A DNA stretch of 64,000 bases from Gracilimonas sp. (GCF_040218225.1 NZ_JAVJQO010000008.1:862186-926185), one strand, 5' to 3'. Counted from the stretch's first letter, positions 47,983-56,917 are shown. Numbers and translations: made by a program. The notes: generated by a model not told the origin, from the sequence alone.

Positions 47983-48531
47983 TCAATTCAATACCGAACT
48001 CATTGTATTAAAAACAGCTTTACCTTCAAAAGCATCGTAAGCTATTAACATCAATGCTCTCGCTTTTTTGTCGTCTGTATTCAAATTGAGTAGCGTCATA
48101 ATAACGCCATTTTCATCTGTCCATCCTCCGGCTATATTCTCTATATCCCTATCCAACATTACCTCAAAATCTACAATAGATTTAAAATCACTACTACTGG
48201 TCGGGCCAATACTCAGTGTAGTAAAATCGGCTAATTTTCCTGTTGACATTCTTTTCTTCTCAAACAATGTATTTTCCACATCCAATCTATTAGATAACAG
48301 TTCAATAAAACTCTCCGCCAACATCGAGTGATCATCAAGAATATCCACTGGGATAGGTGATTGAGTTTGTGTCTCCTGAGGATAATTTTGTACCGTTGAT
48401 AGTTCATATTTTGTGTTTTCCGCCCCCTTAGAATCAAACTTAACTGCAAATATTACCAAGACAAATACAGGTAATACAAAAAGTATTATGCTGGCTTTTA
48501 AGTTGGTCATGTTATCATTGCTCTCATTCAT
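47983..48531 (-). CDS. membrane-anchored unknown protein
   Basis: Starting at ATG 48531 (MNESNDNMTN) this 182-residue protein has one membrane helix (SIILFVLPVFVLVIFAV) and then an extracytoplasmic part (SIGPTSSSDFKSIVDFEVM, NIAGGWTDENGVIM). No family recognised. Its ATG overlaps the TGA of the upstream zinc-ribbon gene (ATGA), showing coupled translation; a longer start at 48558 would overlap that gene by 30 bases. Confidence 0.6.
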   Translation of the reverse strand: MNESNDNMTNLKASIILFVLPVFVLVIFAVKFDSKGAENTKYELSTVQNYPQETQTQSPIPVDILDDHSMLAESFIELLSNRLDVENTLFEKKRMSTGKLADFTTLSIGPTSSSDFKSIVDFEVMLDRDIENIAGGWTDENGVIMTLLNLNTDDKKARALMLIAYDAFEGKAVFNTMSSVLN

Positions 48532-48743
48532 CTTCGCTCCACCCAATCTGACCCACAATTATCACATTTATAAGAATACTTTCCTTTATTTGATTGTTGC
48601 AGCTGCCCAACTCCTTCATCGCATTTAAGGCATTTGCTGGTTTTTAGCTTCTCTTCCCTCTCTTTACTCAAACTACCGGCAGCCCACAACCCATAAATGA
48701 CTATTCCTCCGGCTACAATATAGTACAACATACTGGCCTCCAT
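48528..48743 (-). CDS. small zinc-ribbon membrane protein
   Basis: A 71-residue protein: one membrane helix (LYYIVAGGIVIYGLWAAG) followed by a zinc ribbon made by KCLKCDEG and KCDNCGSDWVERR. First gene of a translationally coupled pair with 47983-48531. TGA is used here as a genuine stop, which matters for interpreting the UGA codons elsewhere in the island. Confidence 0.65.
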   Translation of the reverse strand: MEASMLYYIVAGGIVIYGLWAAGSLSKEREEKLKTSKCLKCDEGVGQLQQSNKGKYSYKCDNCGSDWVERR

Positions 48744-48806
48744 ATTTTATTAAATAACCACCCTATAGTATGTTGTTAGAACTTGTTTGTCAAGGCATTA
48801 TTGGGA

Positions 48807-49043
48807 ATGGCTACAGACGAGCAAATATCCAGAGCAATTGCCCAAACATTAAAGCATTTCAGAGCTCAGAAGAACTTATCTCAGATTGCACTGGCTGAAG
48901 AAAGTGGTGTTCACAGAACCATGGTGGAAAAGATAGAATCACTGAAGCGCAGACCAACTATGCATACGATATACCGACTCTGTAATGCAATGGATATCTC
49001 TGTTAGTGAGTTTACACAGAAGGTAGATGAAATATTAGGATGA
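48807..49043 (+). CDS. XRE-family HTH regulator
   Basis: A 78-residue helix-turn-helix protein from ATG 48807: IAQTLKHFRAQKNLSQIALA, EESGVHRTMVEKIE, TIYRLCNAMDISVSEF. The full Cro/C1-type five-helix domain is present with nothing extra, typical of restriction-control or element regulators. It diverges from the zinc-ribbon pair and may control it. Confidence 0.85.
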   Translation: MATDEQISRAIAQTLKHFRAQKNLSQIALAEESGVHRTMVEKIESLKRRPTMHTIYRLCNAMDISVSEFTQKVDEILG

Positions 49044-49308
49044 GGATTAAATTGAGTTTATTTGTGACATTAGTATTTAAGAAGTGATAAAGTGGTATAG
49101 TTTTGAAATTTAGTAGCTGAGAATAGTATTACTTATTCAACTATTACGACTAACAGTACACAGTAAAATAATCTTCAAACTTTTAGCACTCCACCACTGT
49201 TGAGCTTTTCTTTATTAGGATTGGATTGTTGGATCTAAACAGAACTGATATAAGTGCCGGATAAACCCGTAAAGATGTTACATCTCTTGGACAAGTAATC
49301 TATGGTGC

Positions 49309-49668
49309 TCATCTTTTGGAAATATTATTAGCTGGTTTCCATCCACTTCCTTGTTGTAAAATCTCATTTGTCCAGGCTAGAAGAAGACATAATCCTTTAT
49401 TTTTGATACCCCACTTCCGCTTATGGTCACCAGCGTAAGCATCATATAATGATTGAAGATGTTCCAAATAAAATTTCTCGAAGTTCTTTTTTGTGCTCAA
49501 GTGATAGCTCAGATCAATATCATCACTGCACTCATTTTTTAAGAATTGTAAGAGCGTTCCTTCATCAATATTCATATAAATATCATCAACAGTAATATCA
49601 TCATACTTCCCAGTATCCAACAATTTATTTATCTGTAGAATAAGCAATGTTAAGGCAGTGTGTTCCAT
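49309..49668 (-). CDS. cassette-borne hypothetical protein
   Basis: A 119-residue soluble helical protein (MEHTALTLLILQINKLLDTG, EKFYLEHLQSLYDAYAG). No family recognised. It starts shortly after an attC-like site (49693-49818) on the minus strand, as expected for the fourth cassette of the run. No attC-like site was found after its stop, so it may be the last, truncated cassette. Confidence 0.6.
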   Translation of the reverse strand: MEHTALTLLILQINKLLDTGKYDDITVDDIYMNIDEGTLLQFLKNECSDDIDLSYHLSTKKNFEKFYLEHLQSLYDAYAGDHKRKWGIKNKGLCLLLAWTNEILQQGSGWKPANNISKR

Positions 49669-49692
49669 ATTATTTCAGAATTAGATTAGAGG

Positions 49693-49818
49693 TATAACGA
49701 CCTACCGCATAACCGGCGCAGGGATTATGATTTTTTAAAAGGCTATCCATTTGAACAATCATTGGCAAGAAATTAAATTAAAGCCACGTCTGCGTCCGCC
49801 GTTAATGCGGTTGTTATG
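49693..49818 (-). repeat. attC-like site 3
   Basis: TAACGACCTACCGCATAACCGG at one end and CCGCCGTTAATGCGGTTGTTA at the other pair imperfectly as a long bulged stem; the core ends GTCGTTAT on the minus strand. Same plan as sites 1 and 2. Follows the 49844-50152 gene. Confidence 0.65.
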
Positions 49819-49843
49819 TACTTTTTGAATTGGTAAAATAAGT

Positions 49844-50152
49844 TTACTCACCTTTTAAAGTTGCAGTAAAACCAATGTATGAACTACCTGGTTTCCAACT
49901 TTCTGCTTTTTCTAAAAATGAGCCAATCTCGTCAGCAGGAATAAGAACATACTTTTCATTTGAAACTTCAATTTTGTACAACTGAATTAATTCTTCTTGC
50001 AATAACTCTGAAATAGCTTTCTTTGAACGGCTTATTTTTTTTGCTTCACTCAGTTCAGGAAACTCATTATTTAAACCCCAAATAATTTCATAAAGACCAA
50101 AATAGTCTTCAGTGGCAAGAGATAATATTTCCTTTTTTAAATCAGATTTCAT
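49844..50152 (-). CDS. cassette-borne hypothetical protein
   Basis: A 102-residue protein. The helical N-terminal part (LYEIIWGLNNEFPELSEAKK) and a winged-helix-like middle (ISELLQEELIQLYKIEVS) suggest nucleic-acid or regulatory binding, but no family is recognised. The ATG is about ten bases after the recombination core of attC-like site 2, the usual layout of an integron cassette. Confidence 0.65.
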   Translation of the reverse strand: MKSDLKKEILSLATEDYFGLYEIIWGLNNEFPELSEAKKISRSKKAISELLQEELIQLYKIEVSNEKYVLIPADEIGSFLEKAESWKPGSSYIGFTATLKGE

Positions 50153-50160
50153 GGAAAGTA

Positions 50161-50283
50161 CATAACGACCCAGCGTTTAAACGGCGCGGGGATTATGATT
50201 TCGTTGAAGTAGCAAAATTAATTCCTTGCAATCAAGTTTCCATCGAACTCCGTCCGCGTCCGATTTAAAACGCATTGTTAGCA
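50161..50283 (-). repeat. attC-like site 2
   Basis: TAACGACCCAGCGTTTAAACGG ... CCGATTTAAAACGCATTGTTA. The two ends are imperfect inverted copies with the GTCGTTATG core on the minus strand. The first ~30 bases are almost identical to site 1. Confidence 0.7.
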
Positions 50284-50303
50284 AGTTTTCTAAAGCTTAA
50301 TTA

Positions 50304-50669
50304 CTATTTTATAATAAGATCAATAGAATTAAAAAATACATTTTCTATACCAGTTAAACTTTCAGATCTTCTTTTAAAATTAATTGTTAGCACTTCCTTG
50401 CAACTCTCAATTTTTTTGAATGATGAACTGACCAACTCTTCGCTATTATTTTTTAGTAAATACTCGTTTGAATCAGTAATTATTCTGATTGCTTTTCTTT
50501 TGATAAAATTTGATTTCGGAACATAAGTCTCAACAATTTCTCTTGTTTTAATTTCTGAGCAATCTATCTCCATTAATTTATCTCTGAAAGAAAAACTATT
50601 TATTGATAAGAAATAAATAATAAATACTAGTAAAACACTTACCGCACTAAAAATAATCTTATTACTCAT
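50304..50669 (-). CDS. cassette-borne membrane-anchored unknown protein
   Basis: A 121-residue protein with an N-terminal membrane segment (IIFSAVSVLLVFIIYFLSI) and an extracytoplasmic part (ETYVPKSNFIKRKAIRI). No family recognised. Its ATG is about ten bases after the core of attC-like site 1. Confidence 0.6.
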   Translation of the reverse strand: MSNKIIFSAVSVLLVFIIYFLSINSFSFRDKLMEIDCSEIKTREIVETYVPKSNFIKRKAIRIITDSNEYLLKNNSEELVSSSFKKIESCKEVLTINFKRRSESLTGIENVFFNSIDLIIK

Positions 50670-50676
50670 GAAACTT

Positions 50677-50799
50677 GCTAACGACCCAGCGTTTAAACGG
50701 CGCGGGGATTATAATTTATTTGAAGTAGCAAAATTATTTCCTGGCAATCAAGTTTGATTGCACCCCGTCCGCGTCCTAGTTGAAGCCAATTATTATGCG
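50677..50799 (-). repeat. attC-like site 1
   Basis: TAACGACCCAGCGTTTAAACGG ... GTCCTAGTTGAAGCCAATTATTA, with GTCGTTAGC as the minus-strand core. Follows the lipase-like gene, overlapping its last codons as often seen in cassettes. Confidence 0.65.
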
Positions 50800-51575
50800 C
50801 CATTTTCAGCGAGGCGGTTAATGTACGATTCAATCGAGTGATCACCTACGATACTAAATATCTCAAATGGATTAAGTGCATAGAACAGCCTTCGATGCCA
50901 ACCTAAGTCTTCTACTTTGATTCTTTCTCCCAACCATATTTCTTTTCCTACATGACGATACCACAAAGGTGGAGTGAACGGTACAGCATCTGATCCATTT
51001 ACAATTCTTACAGTACGGGAATGAAGATCATCATAGTATTTATAGAATGATGAACCACCTATAGCTGGCGACCCAAAAGTTACTATCTCAATCAAATTTG
51101 CATTTACATAACTGGGATACATATAACGAAGCTTTACAGCGAATAAAATCGCAAGTGCCCCACCGAGAGAGTGGCCAATAATTGAAAGCTTTCGCTGTAG
51201 CAATTCTTCTTTGGTTAAATGATACCAGATCGCCTCAAGACTGCGAAGACCAGTCGACTTATCAACAAAATCAAGTGTTCTCTGAAAACCGCGGTGTACT
51301 CGAACACCAATATCATTATCACCACAATCATTGAGTCGTACAGGGAAGGCTTTTAAATTTGAGATAGACCAATCAACACTTTCTCTTGTTCCTCGAAACG
51401 CAATAACGACATGGTCTGAACGCCAAAAAATACGGCAGTAACCTCTGCCAAATGAACCATGGACGATACGTTGCGAGTCGTAACCAAGATTAGATTGACG
51501 GATAGGGCCTGCGTAAGTTGCCTTACACACCTGAGCAAGATTTTGGTATTCCTGATACGAAGTACTTCTCGTCAT
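50793..51575 (-). CDS. class 3 lipase family protein (cassette-borne)
   Basis: A 260-residue lipase-3 type hydrolase. The nucleophile elbow is SIIGHSLGGALAILFA (Ser near residue 146); VVIAFRGTRESVDW is the oxyanion-side strand typical of class 3 lipases; Asp is likely in VNGSDAVPFTPP and His in IVGDHSIESY near the end. No signal peptide. It should cleave lipid or ester substrates; the natural substrate is unknown. It lies in the first cassette of the run, with a partial attC-like core upstream. Confidence 0.85.
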   Translation of the reverse strand: MTRSTSYQEYQNLAQVCKATYAGPIRQSNLGYDSQRIVHGSFGRGYCRIFWRSDHVVIAFRGTRESVDWSISNLKAFPVRLNDCGDNDIGVRVHRGFQRTLDFVDKSTGLRSLEAIWYHLTKEELLQRKLSIIGHSLGGALAILFAVKLRYMYPSYVNANLIEIVTFGSPAIGGSSFYKYYDDLHSRTVRIVNGSDAVPFTPPLWYRHVGKEIWLGERIKVEDLGWHRRLFYALNPFEIFSIVGDHSIESYINRLAENGA

Positions 51576-51876
51576 TGTTTAAATATGATAATGCTTAAGG
51601 TGAAGATGGTACATAACGACCGGGAATTAAAATCGCTAGTCTCTTTAGAATTATCATAATTAACCGCTTATAATCAAATATTATCGAAATCTTTGTTAAA
51701 GACTACTAAGCTATCACATTAGCGCATAATTTTACTTTTACATTCCCAAAAAAAGTATGTATTCGCTTTGAAAATATACTTTAGCCTCAGCCCTTCTATA
51801 CTACTTGATATTATTTTTAAATAGAACTAAGATTAGCATATAAATTAAATCTTAAGTATCAACATCTGGGATTACT
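51576..51876. other. intergenic with partial attC-like core
   Basis: 51611-51638 reads ACATAACGACCGGGAATTAA, the core half of an attC-like site; its partner arm is missing. It marks the start of the cassette run. The rest is A+T-rich and probably holds promoters for the lipoprotein gene at 51877. Confidence 0.5.
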
Positions 51877-52257
51877 ATGAAAATTGTAAGAAATAGGTTA
51901 TTAATCCTATTCGGGGCATTAATACTTGTATCATGTATCAGAGTTCAGGCTGTAAATTTTGATCAGAACCAAAGGGATTCTAAACCTGATAGTTATGTTA
52001 TGAAAATATTACAGGTTGAAGATATTGAAAACGAATATGAAGTGATTGGTGAGGTAACAGCCAATGGGCCAAGTAATAGGTCAGAGAAAATAATGGAGAA
52101 GTTACGGGATAGAGCAAAGGAAATGGGTGGTGATGCTTTAATTAAATTTGAAAGTGGAAATGCTGGAACAGGATCAATGACCAATGGGATAGCTACCTTT
52201 GATGAAACGTCTAAGACAGTTTATAAAGCACAGGTAATTGTCTGGAAGGGCTCTTGA
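51877..52257 (+). CDS. small lipoprotein
   Basis: A 126-residue protein with a lipobox (LVSC, Cys near 20). The mature part, with EYEVIGEVTANGPSNRSEKI and LRDRAKEMGGDALIKFE, has the pattern of DUF4156/YbjQ-like proteins, which have a compact alpha-beta fold with unknown ligand. Convergent with the Y-family polymerase gene. Confidence 0.7.
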   Translation: MKIVRNRLLILFGALILVSCIRVQAVNFDQNQRDSKPDSYVMKILQVEDIENEYEVIGEVTANGPSNRSEKIMEKLRDRAKEMGGDALIKFESGNAGTGSMTNGIATFDETSKTVYKAQVIVWKGS

Positions 52258-52278
52258 AAATTAAGATTCTAAAGCTTT

Positions 52279-53622
52279 TTAGTTATTTCTCCCCAAAAAA
52301 TGCGTATTCCCTTTGACCCGATGTAGCATATTGGCTTTGGTAATATACTTCTGCCCGAATCGGTTTTTGATCTCATCCATGGCTTTCACCCGGGCTGCCT
52401 TATCCTCATCATCCTGGAAGAACACGTTAAGCTGATTGGTTTTATCGATCTGATGTGTACCCAGCATAATGTTTCTGATCTCGATGCCATGCTGGCAGGC
52501 CTTTTTTATAGCCGGTTCTACCTTTTCCATTAAAGCCTGGTACACGTAATCATCGATGTTGGTATGAGCCGGGGTAACAAACCGAAATCCCACCCCAGGC
52601 TTATCAGGCTCATTAAAACCAAACATCCCTGAATAGGAATTGGCCCGAATACCATACCCTCTCATCCGGTAACAAAGTCCTTGCACTCCAATGGCAAACT
52701 CCCCTTTGATGCGGTCTACTTCTGTCGACCCTTCCGAGAAAGTATGTCCATAACTGACTCCTTGTTTGGGCTTGTAATCTTCGGAGATCTCTTCCATTAC
52801 GCGGCCTTGGTCTTTACCCGTTATAGTCTGGAACAGCATCTTACCAAAGTTAGCCCCGAAAAGACGAGTGAAGATTTTCTCATTGCCTCTTTCAGCTACA
52901 TCGCCAATGGTTTTATACCCCTCGGCTAAAATGTGTTCATGCCGGCGCCTACCAACACCCCACACTTCATCTACATCTAGTGGCCAGATATCTGTACGTT
53001 CATCTTCATCAGTCAAAACCATCGTTCGACCTTTGGGCTTATTTAAGCTGCTGGAAAGCTTGGCATAAGTTTTGGATCGGGCGATGCCTACTGAACCCAC
53101 CAAATGAGTAGCCTCGTAAATGCGATCCTGTAAGCGCTTGGCAAACCCGTCAATCTCTTTCCGGGAACGGTCTCGAAGAAAGTCTATTTCCATGAAGTAT
53201 TCATCCATCGAGTAGCGCTCAACTACCGGGGCAAACTCTTTAAATATGAAATGCACTTGTTTGGAGATGGAGGTATAAGCATCGTAATCTACCTGTAGCA
53301 TACACACATGAGGGCAAAGCTGATACGCTTCAAATGCACTCATGCCTGTTTTGATGCCAAACTGCCGGGCTTCATAGGAGGCGGTGGCCACAATACCTTT
53401 CACCTGTCCGTTGTACTTTCTCCAGCCTCCAATGATCAGGGGCAGGCCATACATCTTTCTCCGGAGCTGCTCGACTTGGGCATAGAAACAGGCGAAGTCG
53501 AAGTGCAGATATAGGCGCTCTTTTTTTGAGCGATGCTGATGCTCAGGGTAGATCGTATTGTATAGGGTAATCCGGTGGACATCTTTCTCTGGCTGGTAAG
53601 GATGAGGCTTTTTATGTGGCAT
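52279..53622 (-). CDS. Y-family DNA polymerase (Pol IV / UmuC type)
   Basis: A translesion polymerase of 447 residues. Catalytic residues are in LHFDFACFYAQVEQL (Asp) and YSMDEYFMEID (Asp-Glu); finger and helix-hairpin-helix parts follow (VGSVGIARSKTYAKLSS, VDEVWGVGRRRHEHILAEGY), then a little-finger domain. I start at ATG 53622, with AGGAAG just upstream; a longer frame upstream has no family similarity. Shares a promoter region with the divergent 53689 gene, and a perfect palindrome lies there. On the island it probably serves mutagenic repair during SOS or transfer. Confidence 0.88.
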   Translation of the reverse strand: MPHKKPHPYQPEKDVHRITLYNTIYPEHQHRSKKERLYLHFDFACFYAQVEQLRRKMYGLPLIIGGWRKYNGQVKGIVATASYEARQFGIKTGMSAFEAYQLCPHVCMLQVDYDAYTSISKQVHFIFKEFAPVVERYSMDEYFMEIDFLRDRSRKEIDGFAKRLQDRIYEATHLVGSVGIARSKTYAKLSSSLNKPKGRTMVLTDEDERTDIWPLDVDEVWGVGRRRHEHILAEGYKTIGDVAERGNEKIFTRLFGANFGKMLFQTITGKDQGRVMEEISEDYKPKQGVSYGHTFSEGSTEVDRIKGEFAIGVQGLCYRMRGYGIRANSYSGMFGFNEPDKPGVGFRFVTPAHTNIDDYVYQALMEKVEPAIKKACQHGIEIRNIMLGTHQIDKTNQLNVFFQDDEDKAARVKAMDEIKNRFGQKYITKANMLHRVKGNTHFLGRNN

Positions 53623-53633
53623 AATTCTTCCTG

Positions 53634-53649
53634 TACATATTGATATGTA
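53634..53649. promoter_or_regulatory. palindromic operator candidate between divergent SOS-type genes
   Basis: TACATAT-TG-ATATGTA: two perfect seven-base arms around a two-base spacer, 12 bases before the polymerase start and ~40 before the divergent gene. A repressor site such as a LexA-type box fits the position; the binding protein is not known. Confidence 0.5.
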
Positions 53650-53688
53650 TAATATATGTGTGTAGTTTAAAATGACCAAATAGATTTG

Positions 53689-54300
53689 ATGGTCATGAAC
53701 AAATTTCCACTTGTAGATATGTTGGCAGTCTTTACCCGTTACGGGATTATAGAAGCTCCATATTGGCGAAATCCATACCAGAGAGATGTTGCTCAGGTAC
53801 GCTCTTGTCATAGTAAGATACAAGGTGGAGTTCGGCAATCTTTTTATACTATAGAAACCAAATTCGGAGATGTATTAGATCTGATATTTGATGAAGAGGA
53901 ACTGCTTTGGAGTTTGATACCGACGCCGGGTTATGAAGGTAAAACCATTGATCGGGTGCTGGTGTATGTGCAACGGCATAAACATCTTCCTTCACGGGCA
54001 CACCGGATTGTCCCATACCGGTTTGAGCTGCTACCAGAAGAGATGGCTAAAAAACACTACGATGGAACCGAACGACCACTCATCCGACGCATGCAACCAT
54101 ATAGGTTTCAGTCCGGGAAAATTAACTCAGCCCAGGTGATAGGCATTCCCACCCGGCATACGGAAAACGTGATGATTACCAAAGAGCTTAATTATGTAGT
54201 GGAAACCGATGAGCACCGGTTCTTTCACCTGGTGTATATTCTCGATCAGTTAGACTGGAGGTTGATGCAGGAAGTAGATGAAGAGTTCTTTTTTGCCTGA
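53689..54300 (+). CDS. unknown protein divergent from Y-family polymerase
   Basis: About 203 residues, rich in aromatic and charged residues (FTRYGIIEAPYWRNPYQRDV, PGYEGKTIDRVLVYVQRHKH). No family recognised. Several starts are possible (ATG 53689 or 53695). Its divergent pairing with the polymerase gene across a palindrome suggests shared SOS-type control and perhaps a common task. Confidence 0.65.
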   Translation: MVMNKFPLVDMLAVFTRYGIIEAPYWRNPYQRDVAQVRSCHSKIQGGVRQSFYTIETKFGDVLDLIFDEEELLWSLIPTPGYEGKTIDRVLVYVQRHKHLPSRAHRIVPYRFELLPEEMAKKHYDGTERPLIRRMQPYRFQSGKINSAQVIGIPTRHTENVMITKELNYVVETDEHRFFHLVYILDQLDWRLMQEVDEEFFFA

Positions 54301-54342
54301 CCAATAAATACATTAACTATATTGACAACTAATATTACTACT

Positions 54343-54834
54343 ATGGACCAAAGAGAAAAAGCTAAACAAGTCATTTCTGAATTAAGTTATCACTTAGGTA
54401 ACCTGACCTTTTCATTAAATCGCTACGTATTTGCTCTTGATTCAGAGTACCATGAAGATGATGACTCTGAACCAAAAGATGAAGCTGAAGAATACTATAC
54501 CGAAGAAGATTTATATTTAGATAACGATCCAATTGAGGATTTTGAAACTCATTTAAGCGGGCTCAACCAACTCATGAAAAAATTCATGGAAGACGTGTAT
54601 TCACCTTCAGGTAAATCAGATGAATCTTTCATTCAGGAAATATATGGCATTATTAAAGATCAAGATGAGCTTCAGGAAAGAAGTCAGGAGTTCCTTGAGA
54701 AGCTGCCTCTGTTAAATCTTCAAGAAACTGAAGGCAAAAAACAAATCACCAGATATCTGGACCTTATTTTGGCCTCAGTTGATAGAGTAGAGACTGATAT
54801 AGATTTTATAAAAGAGCACTTAAAGTCAGAATAG
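54343..54834 (+). CDS. acidic helical hypothetical protein
   Basis: A 163-residue very acidic helical protein (KAKQVISELSYHLGNL, EYHEDDDSEPKDEAEEYYTE). No family recognised. It follows the 53689 gene in the same direction after ~40 bases and overlaps the end of the convergent SRAP gene by nine bases. The acidic composition might mimic DNA, but that is a guess. Confidence 0.6.
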   Translation: MDQREKAKQVISELSYHLGNLTFSLNRYVFALDSEYHEDDDSEPKDEAEEYYTEEDLYLDNDPIEDFETHLSGLNQLMKKFMEDVYSPSGKSDESFIQEIYGIIKDQDELQERSQEFLEKLPLLNLQETEGKKQITRYLDLILASVDRVETDIDFIKEHLKSE

Positions 54835-55533
54835 TTCAGCTTTTTCAATAAGCCCAGGCTCATTATTCTGCACCTTCCCCACCGCTTTTGATACTATGTG
54901 TTCACCAATACCATCATCAGGATAAGGTTTCAAAAAATCCTTTAGATAATTTGGATCATCATTACCCGGATCAAGCCAGTCATCAAACTCGGAGGGATGT
55001 AGAATAACCGGCATTCGATCGTGTATATTCTCCATAACCTTGTTTGGTTCTGTAGTAATGATAGAGTAGGACATTCCAGCGCCGGAATTCTCTGGTGCTA
55101 AATCTGAATAAATTCCGGCAAACCCCATGAACTCTCCATTCTTCGGATAGATAAAGTGCGGGGTCTTATTACCTTTGCTTCCAGTCCATTCATAAAATCC
55201 ATTGGCAGGCACAATGCAGCGTTTATGTAAAAATGGCTTAGTCCACATTCGGCTTTTCATAACCTTATCGTCCCTGGTATTGATTGGTAAGAACGGACGA
55301 TCTCCTTCTTTGGGTTTCCAGCCCATAAAACCCCAATGCATCGGTTCAAGTATTCTTTTGCCGTCTTCATTGGTGTAAGCTACCGGCATGATATTGGTGG
55401 GAGCTACATTATAATTAGGTCGAAACTCAAACTCCCCCTGCTTCCCCGGCGCTCTGTATTTACCACTATCAACAGCATTCAGGAATTCGTCAATAGATTG
55501 TATCTGCTTAAATAATACATACCGGCCACACAT
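54826..55533 (-). CDS. SOS response-associated peptidase (SRAP / YedK / HMCES type)
   Basis: A 235-residue SRAP protein, which crosslinks to abasic sites in single-stranded DNA. The catalytic Cys is residue 2 (MCGRYV) after Met removal; the family motifs RPNYNVAPTNIMPV, CIVPANGFYEW (Asn and Glu) and NIHDRMPVIL (His) are intact. It shields abasic lesions during replication. With the nearby Y-family polymerase it makes a DNA-damage block on the island. Confidence 0.93.
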   Translation of the reverse strand: MCGRYVLFKQIQSIDEFLNAVDSGKYRAPGKQGEFEFRPNYNVAPTNIMPVAYTNEDGKRILEPMHWGFMGWKPKEGDRPFLPINTRDDKVMKSRMWTKPFLHKRCIVPANGFYEWTGSKGNKTPHFIYPKNGEFMGFAGIYSDLAPENSGAGMSYSIITTEPNKVMENIHDRMPVILHPSEFDDWLDPGNDDPNYLKDFLKPYPDDGIGEHIVSKAVGKVQNNEPGLIEKAELF

Positions 55534-55535
55534 AC

Positions 55536-55739
55536 TTACTTCTCCATCATTTTCGATTCATACCATTGATTAGCTTTATCCTTCCAGGAGTCTTTTTCTA
55601 TTTCAGGAACTTCGTCAATCCACTCAACACAGTTAATCCAGTCTCCATCTTCTCCACCTAACCAAGCTTCAAATTTCGGATTATTTTGGTGAATAATTAC
55701 TGGTGAGTCTTTCCTTGTTTCTATTTTAAACTGTGCCAT
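55536..55739 (-). CDS. small hypothetical protein upstream of SRAP gene
   Basis: A 67-residue protein rich in Trp and acid (FEAWLGGEDGDWINCVEWID). It is two bases upstream of the SRAP gene and surely co-transcribed. No family recognised. Confidence 0.6.
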   Translation of the reverse strand: MAQFKIETRKDSPVIIHQNNPKFEAWLGGEDGDWINCVEWIDEVPEIEKDSWKDKANQWYESKMMEK

Positions 55740-55852
55740 ATCACTAATAATTAATTAGAACATCTGGTAGTATTATAAACTAAATAAAACTTTTTTGTAA
55801 GGAGTGTCTGTAAAAACACTCTTACTATTGAAGGTCCATTAATTCAATACCC

Positions 55853-56866
55853 ATGAAATTAACAAAGATTCTCTCGCCAATAATGTTCCTAATTTTTAAT
55901 ACTTGCATTATTTCCGCCCAAAACCTACAGGTAAAAGTGGCCGATGTAGGTGCTGGTTTATGCGTGATTGCTGAAATACCAAATCTACAGGATTCATCAG
56001 ACCCATACTACATGCTTTATGATGTTGGAAGAGGTTGTCTGGATGACATAAATGAAATGATACCCGAAGAACAACCAATAGATCTGATCGTGTTATCCCA
56101 CAATGATTCAGACCATATCTACGATGCAGATAAAGTACTGGATGAATATTTGGTAAAAAAGATTTTATGGTCAGGATTCCAGCGCCCGGATATAGGGCAA
56201 TGGAACGAGCTCAATGAAGCTATTAATGCAGAGCACCCAGATGAGCTCATTAACCTACGAGTTCATCAGCTACCCATAGGATCTACCTGGGTTTATGGAG
56301 AAACCTATATTACATTTGTAGCTGGTTTTCATGTGCCACCTCCTCAATGGGGTTTCTCTCCATCCGAAGAAAGTGAATACCGCAATGCTGGTAGTATCGT
56401 AATGAGAATTGTACATGGGCAAAAAAGTATTCTTCTCACTGGAGACATGATTGGCCGTCATGAAACAGATAACTTTCCCAATAATGGTATTATAGCTGCT
56501 GAAAAATTTGTGGTCGCTAACCGGTTTGCGGTACCCATAGATTCAGATTTACTTGTAGCTTCTCATCATGGTGGAAATGATGCCAGTTCGATTCCTTTCA
56601 TTGAGTCAGTAAATCCGGAATATGTTATTTTTCCTTCAGGTAGTAATGACAGGTACGGACATCCAAGGTCAGCGGTTGCACAGCGTTTCTTAGATTCGGG
56701 GGTTCTATTACATAATATCTTCCGAACCGACAAGGAAGATGATGAATCTCACGCCGGACACTGGGAGCCCGATGGAGTTACGGGTGTAGTTGATGGGAGC
56801 GGAGATGACTCTGTCATTATTTCAATTACTTCGGAAGGGGTAATAAGTGTTGGTTATGAGAATTAA
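55853..56866 (+). CDS. secreted metallo-beta-lactamase-fold hydrolase (ComEC-like)
   Basis: A 337-residue MBL-fold enzyme with a signal peptide (ending CIISAQ). Metal ligands are visible: LSHNDSDHIYDADK (HxxxDH), ILLTGDMIGRHE (Asp) and VASHHGGNDAS (His). The GDM and SHHG motifs and C-terminal part resemble the MBL domain of the competence protein ComEC, here without its membrane domain. Such stand-alone versions may be nucleases or phosphodiesterases outside the cytoplasm. Substrate unknown. Confidence 0.8.
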   Translation: MKLTKILSPIMFLIFNTCIISAQNLQVKVADVGAGLCVIAEIPNLQDSSDPYYMLYDVGRGCLDDINEMIPEEQPIDLIVLSHNDSDHIYDADKVLDEYLVKKILWSGFQRPDIGQWNELNEAINAEHPDELINLRVHQLPIGSTWVYGETYITFVAGFHVPPPQWGFSPSEESEYRNAGSIVMRIVHGQKSILLTGDMIGRHETDNFPNNGIIAAEKFVVANRFAVPIDSDLLVASHHGGNDASSIPFIESVNPEYVIFPSGSNDRYGHPRSAVAQRFLDSGVLLHNIFRTDKEDDESHAGHWEPDGVTGVVDGSGDDSVIISITSEGVISVGYEN

Positions 56867-56885
56867 TTGTGCGAATGTTAATCTA

Positions 56886-56913
56886 AAAGAGAAGGTGTGC
56901 CTTCTCTTTTTTG
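56886..56913. terminator. bidirectional terminator
   Basis: AAAGAGAAGG, loop TGTG, CCTTCTCTTTTTT between the convergent MBL and 56918 genes. Works on both strands: A run upstream, T run downstream. Confidence 0.75.
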
Positions 56914-56917
56914 GAGC

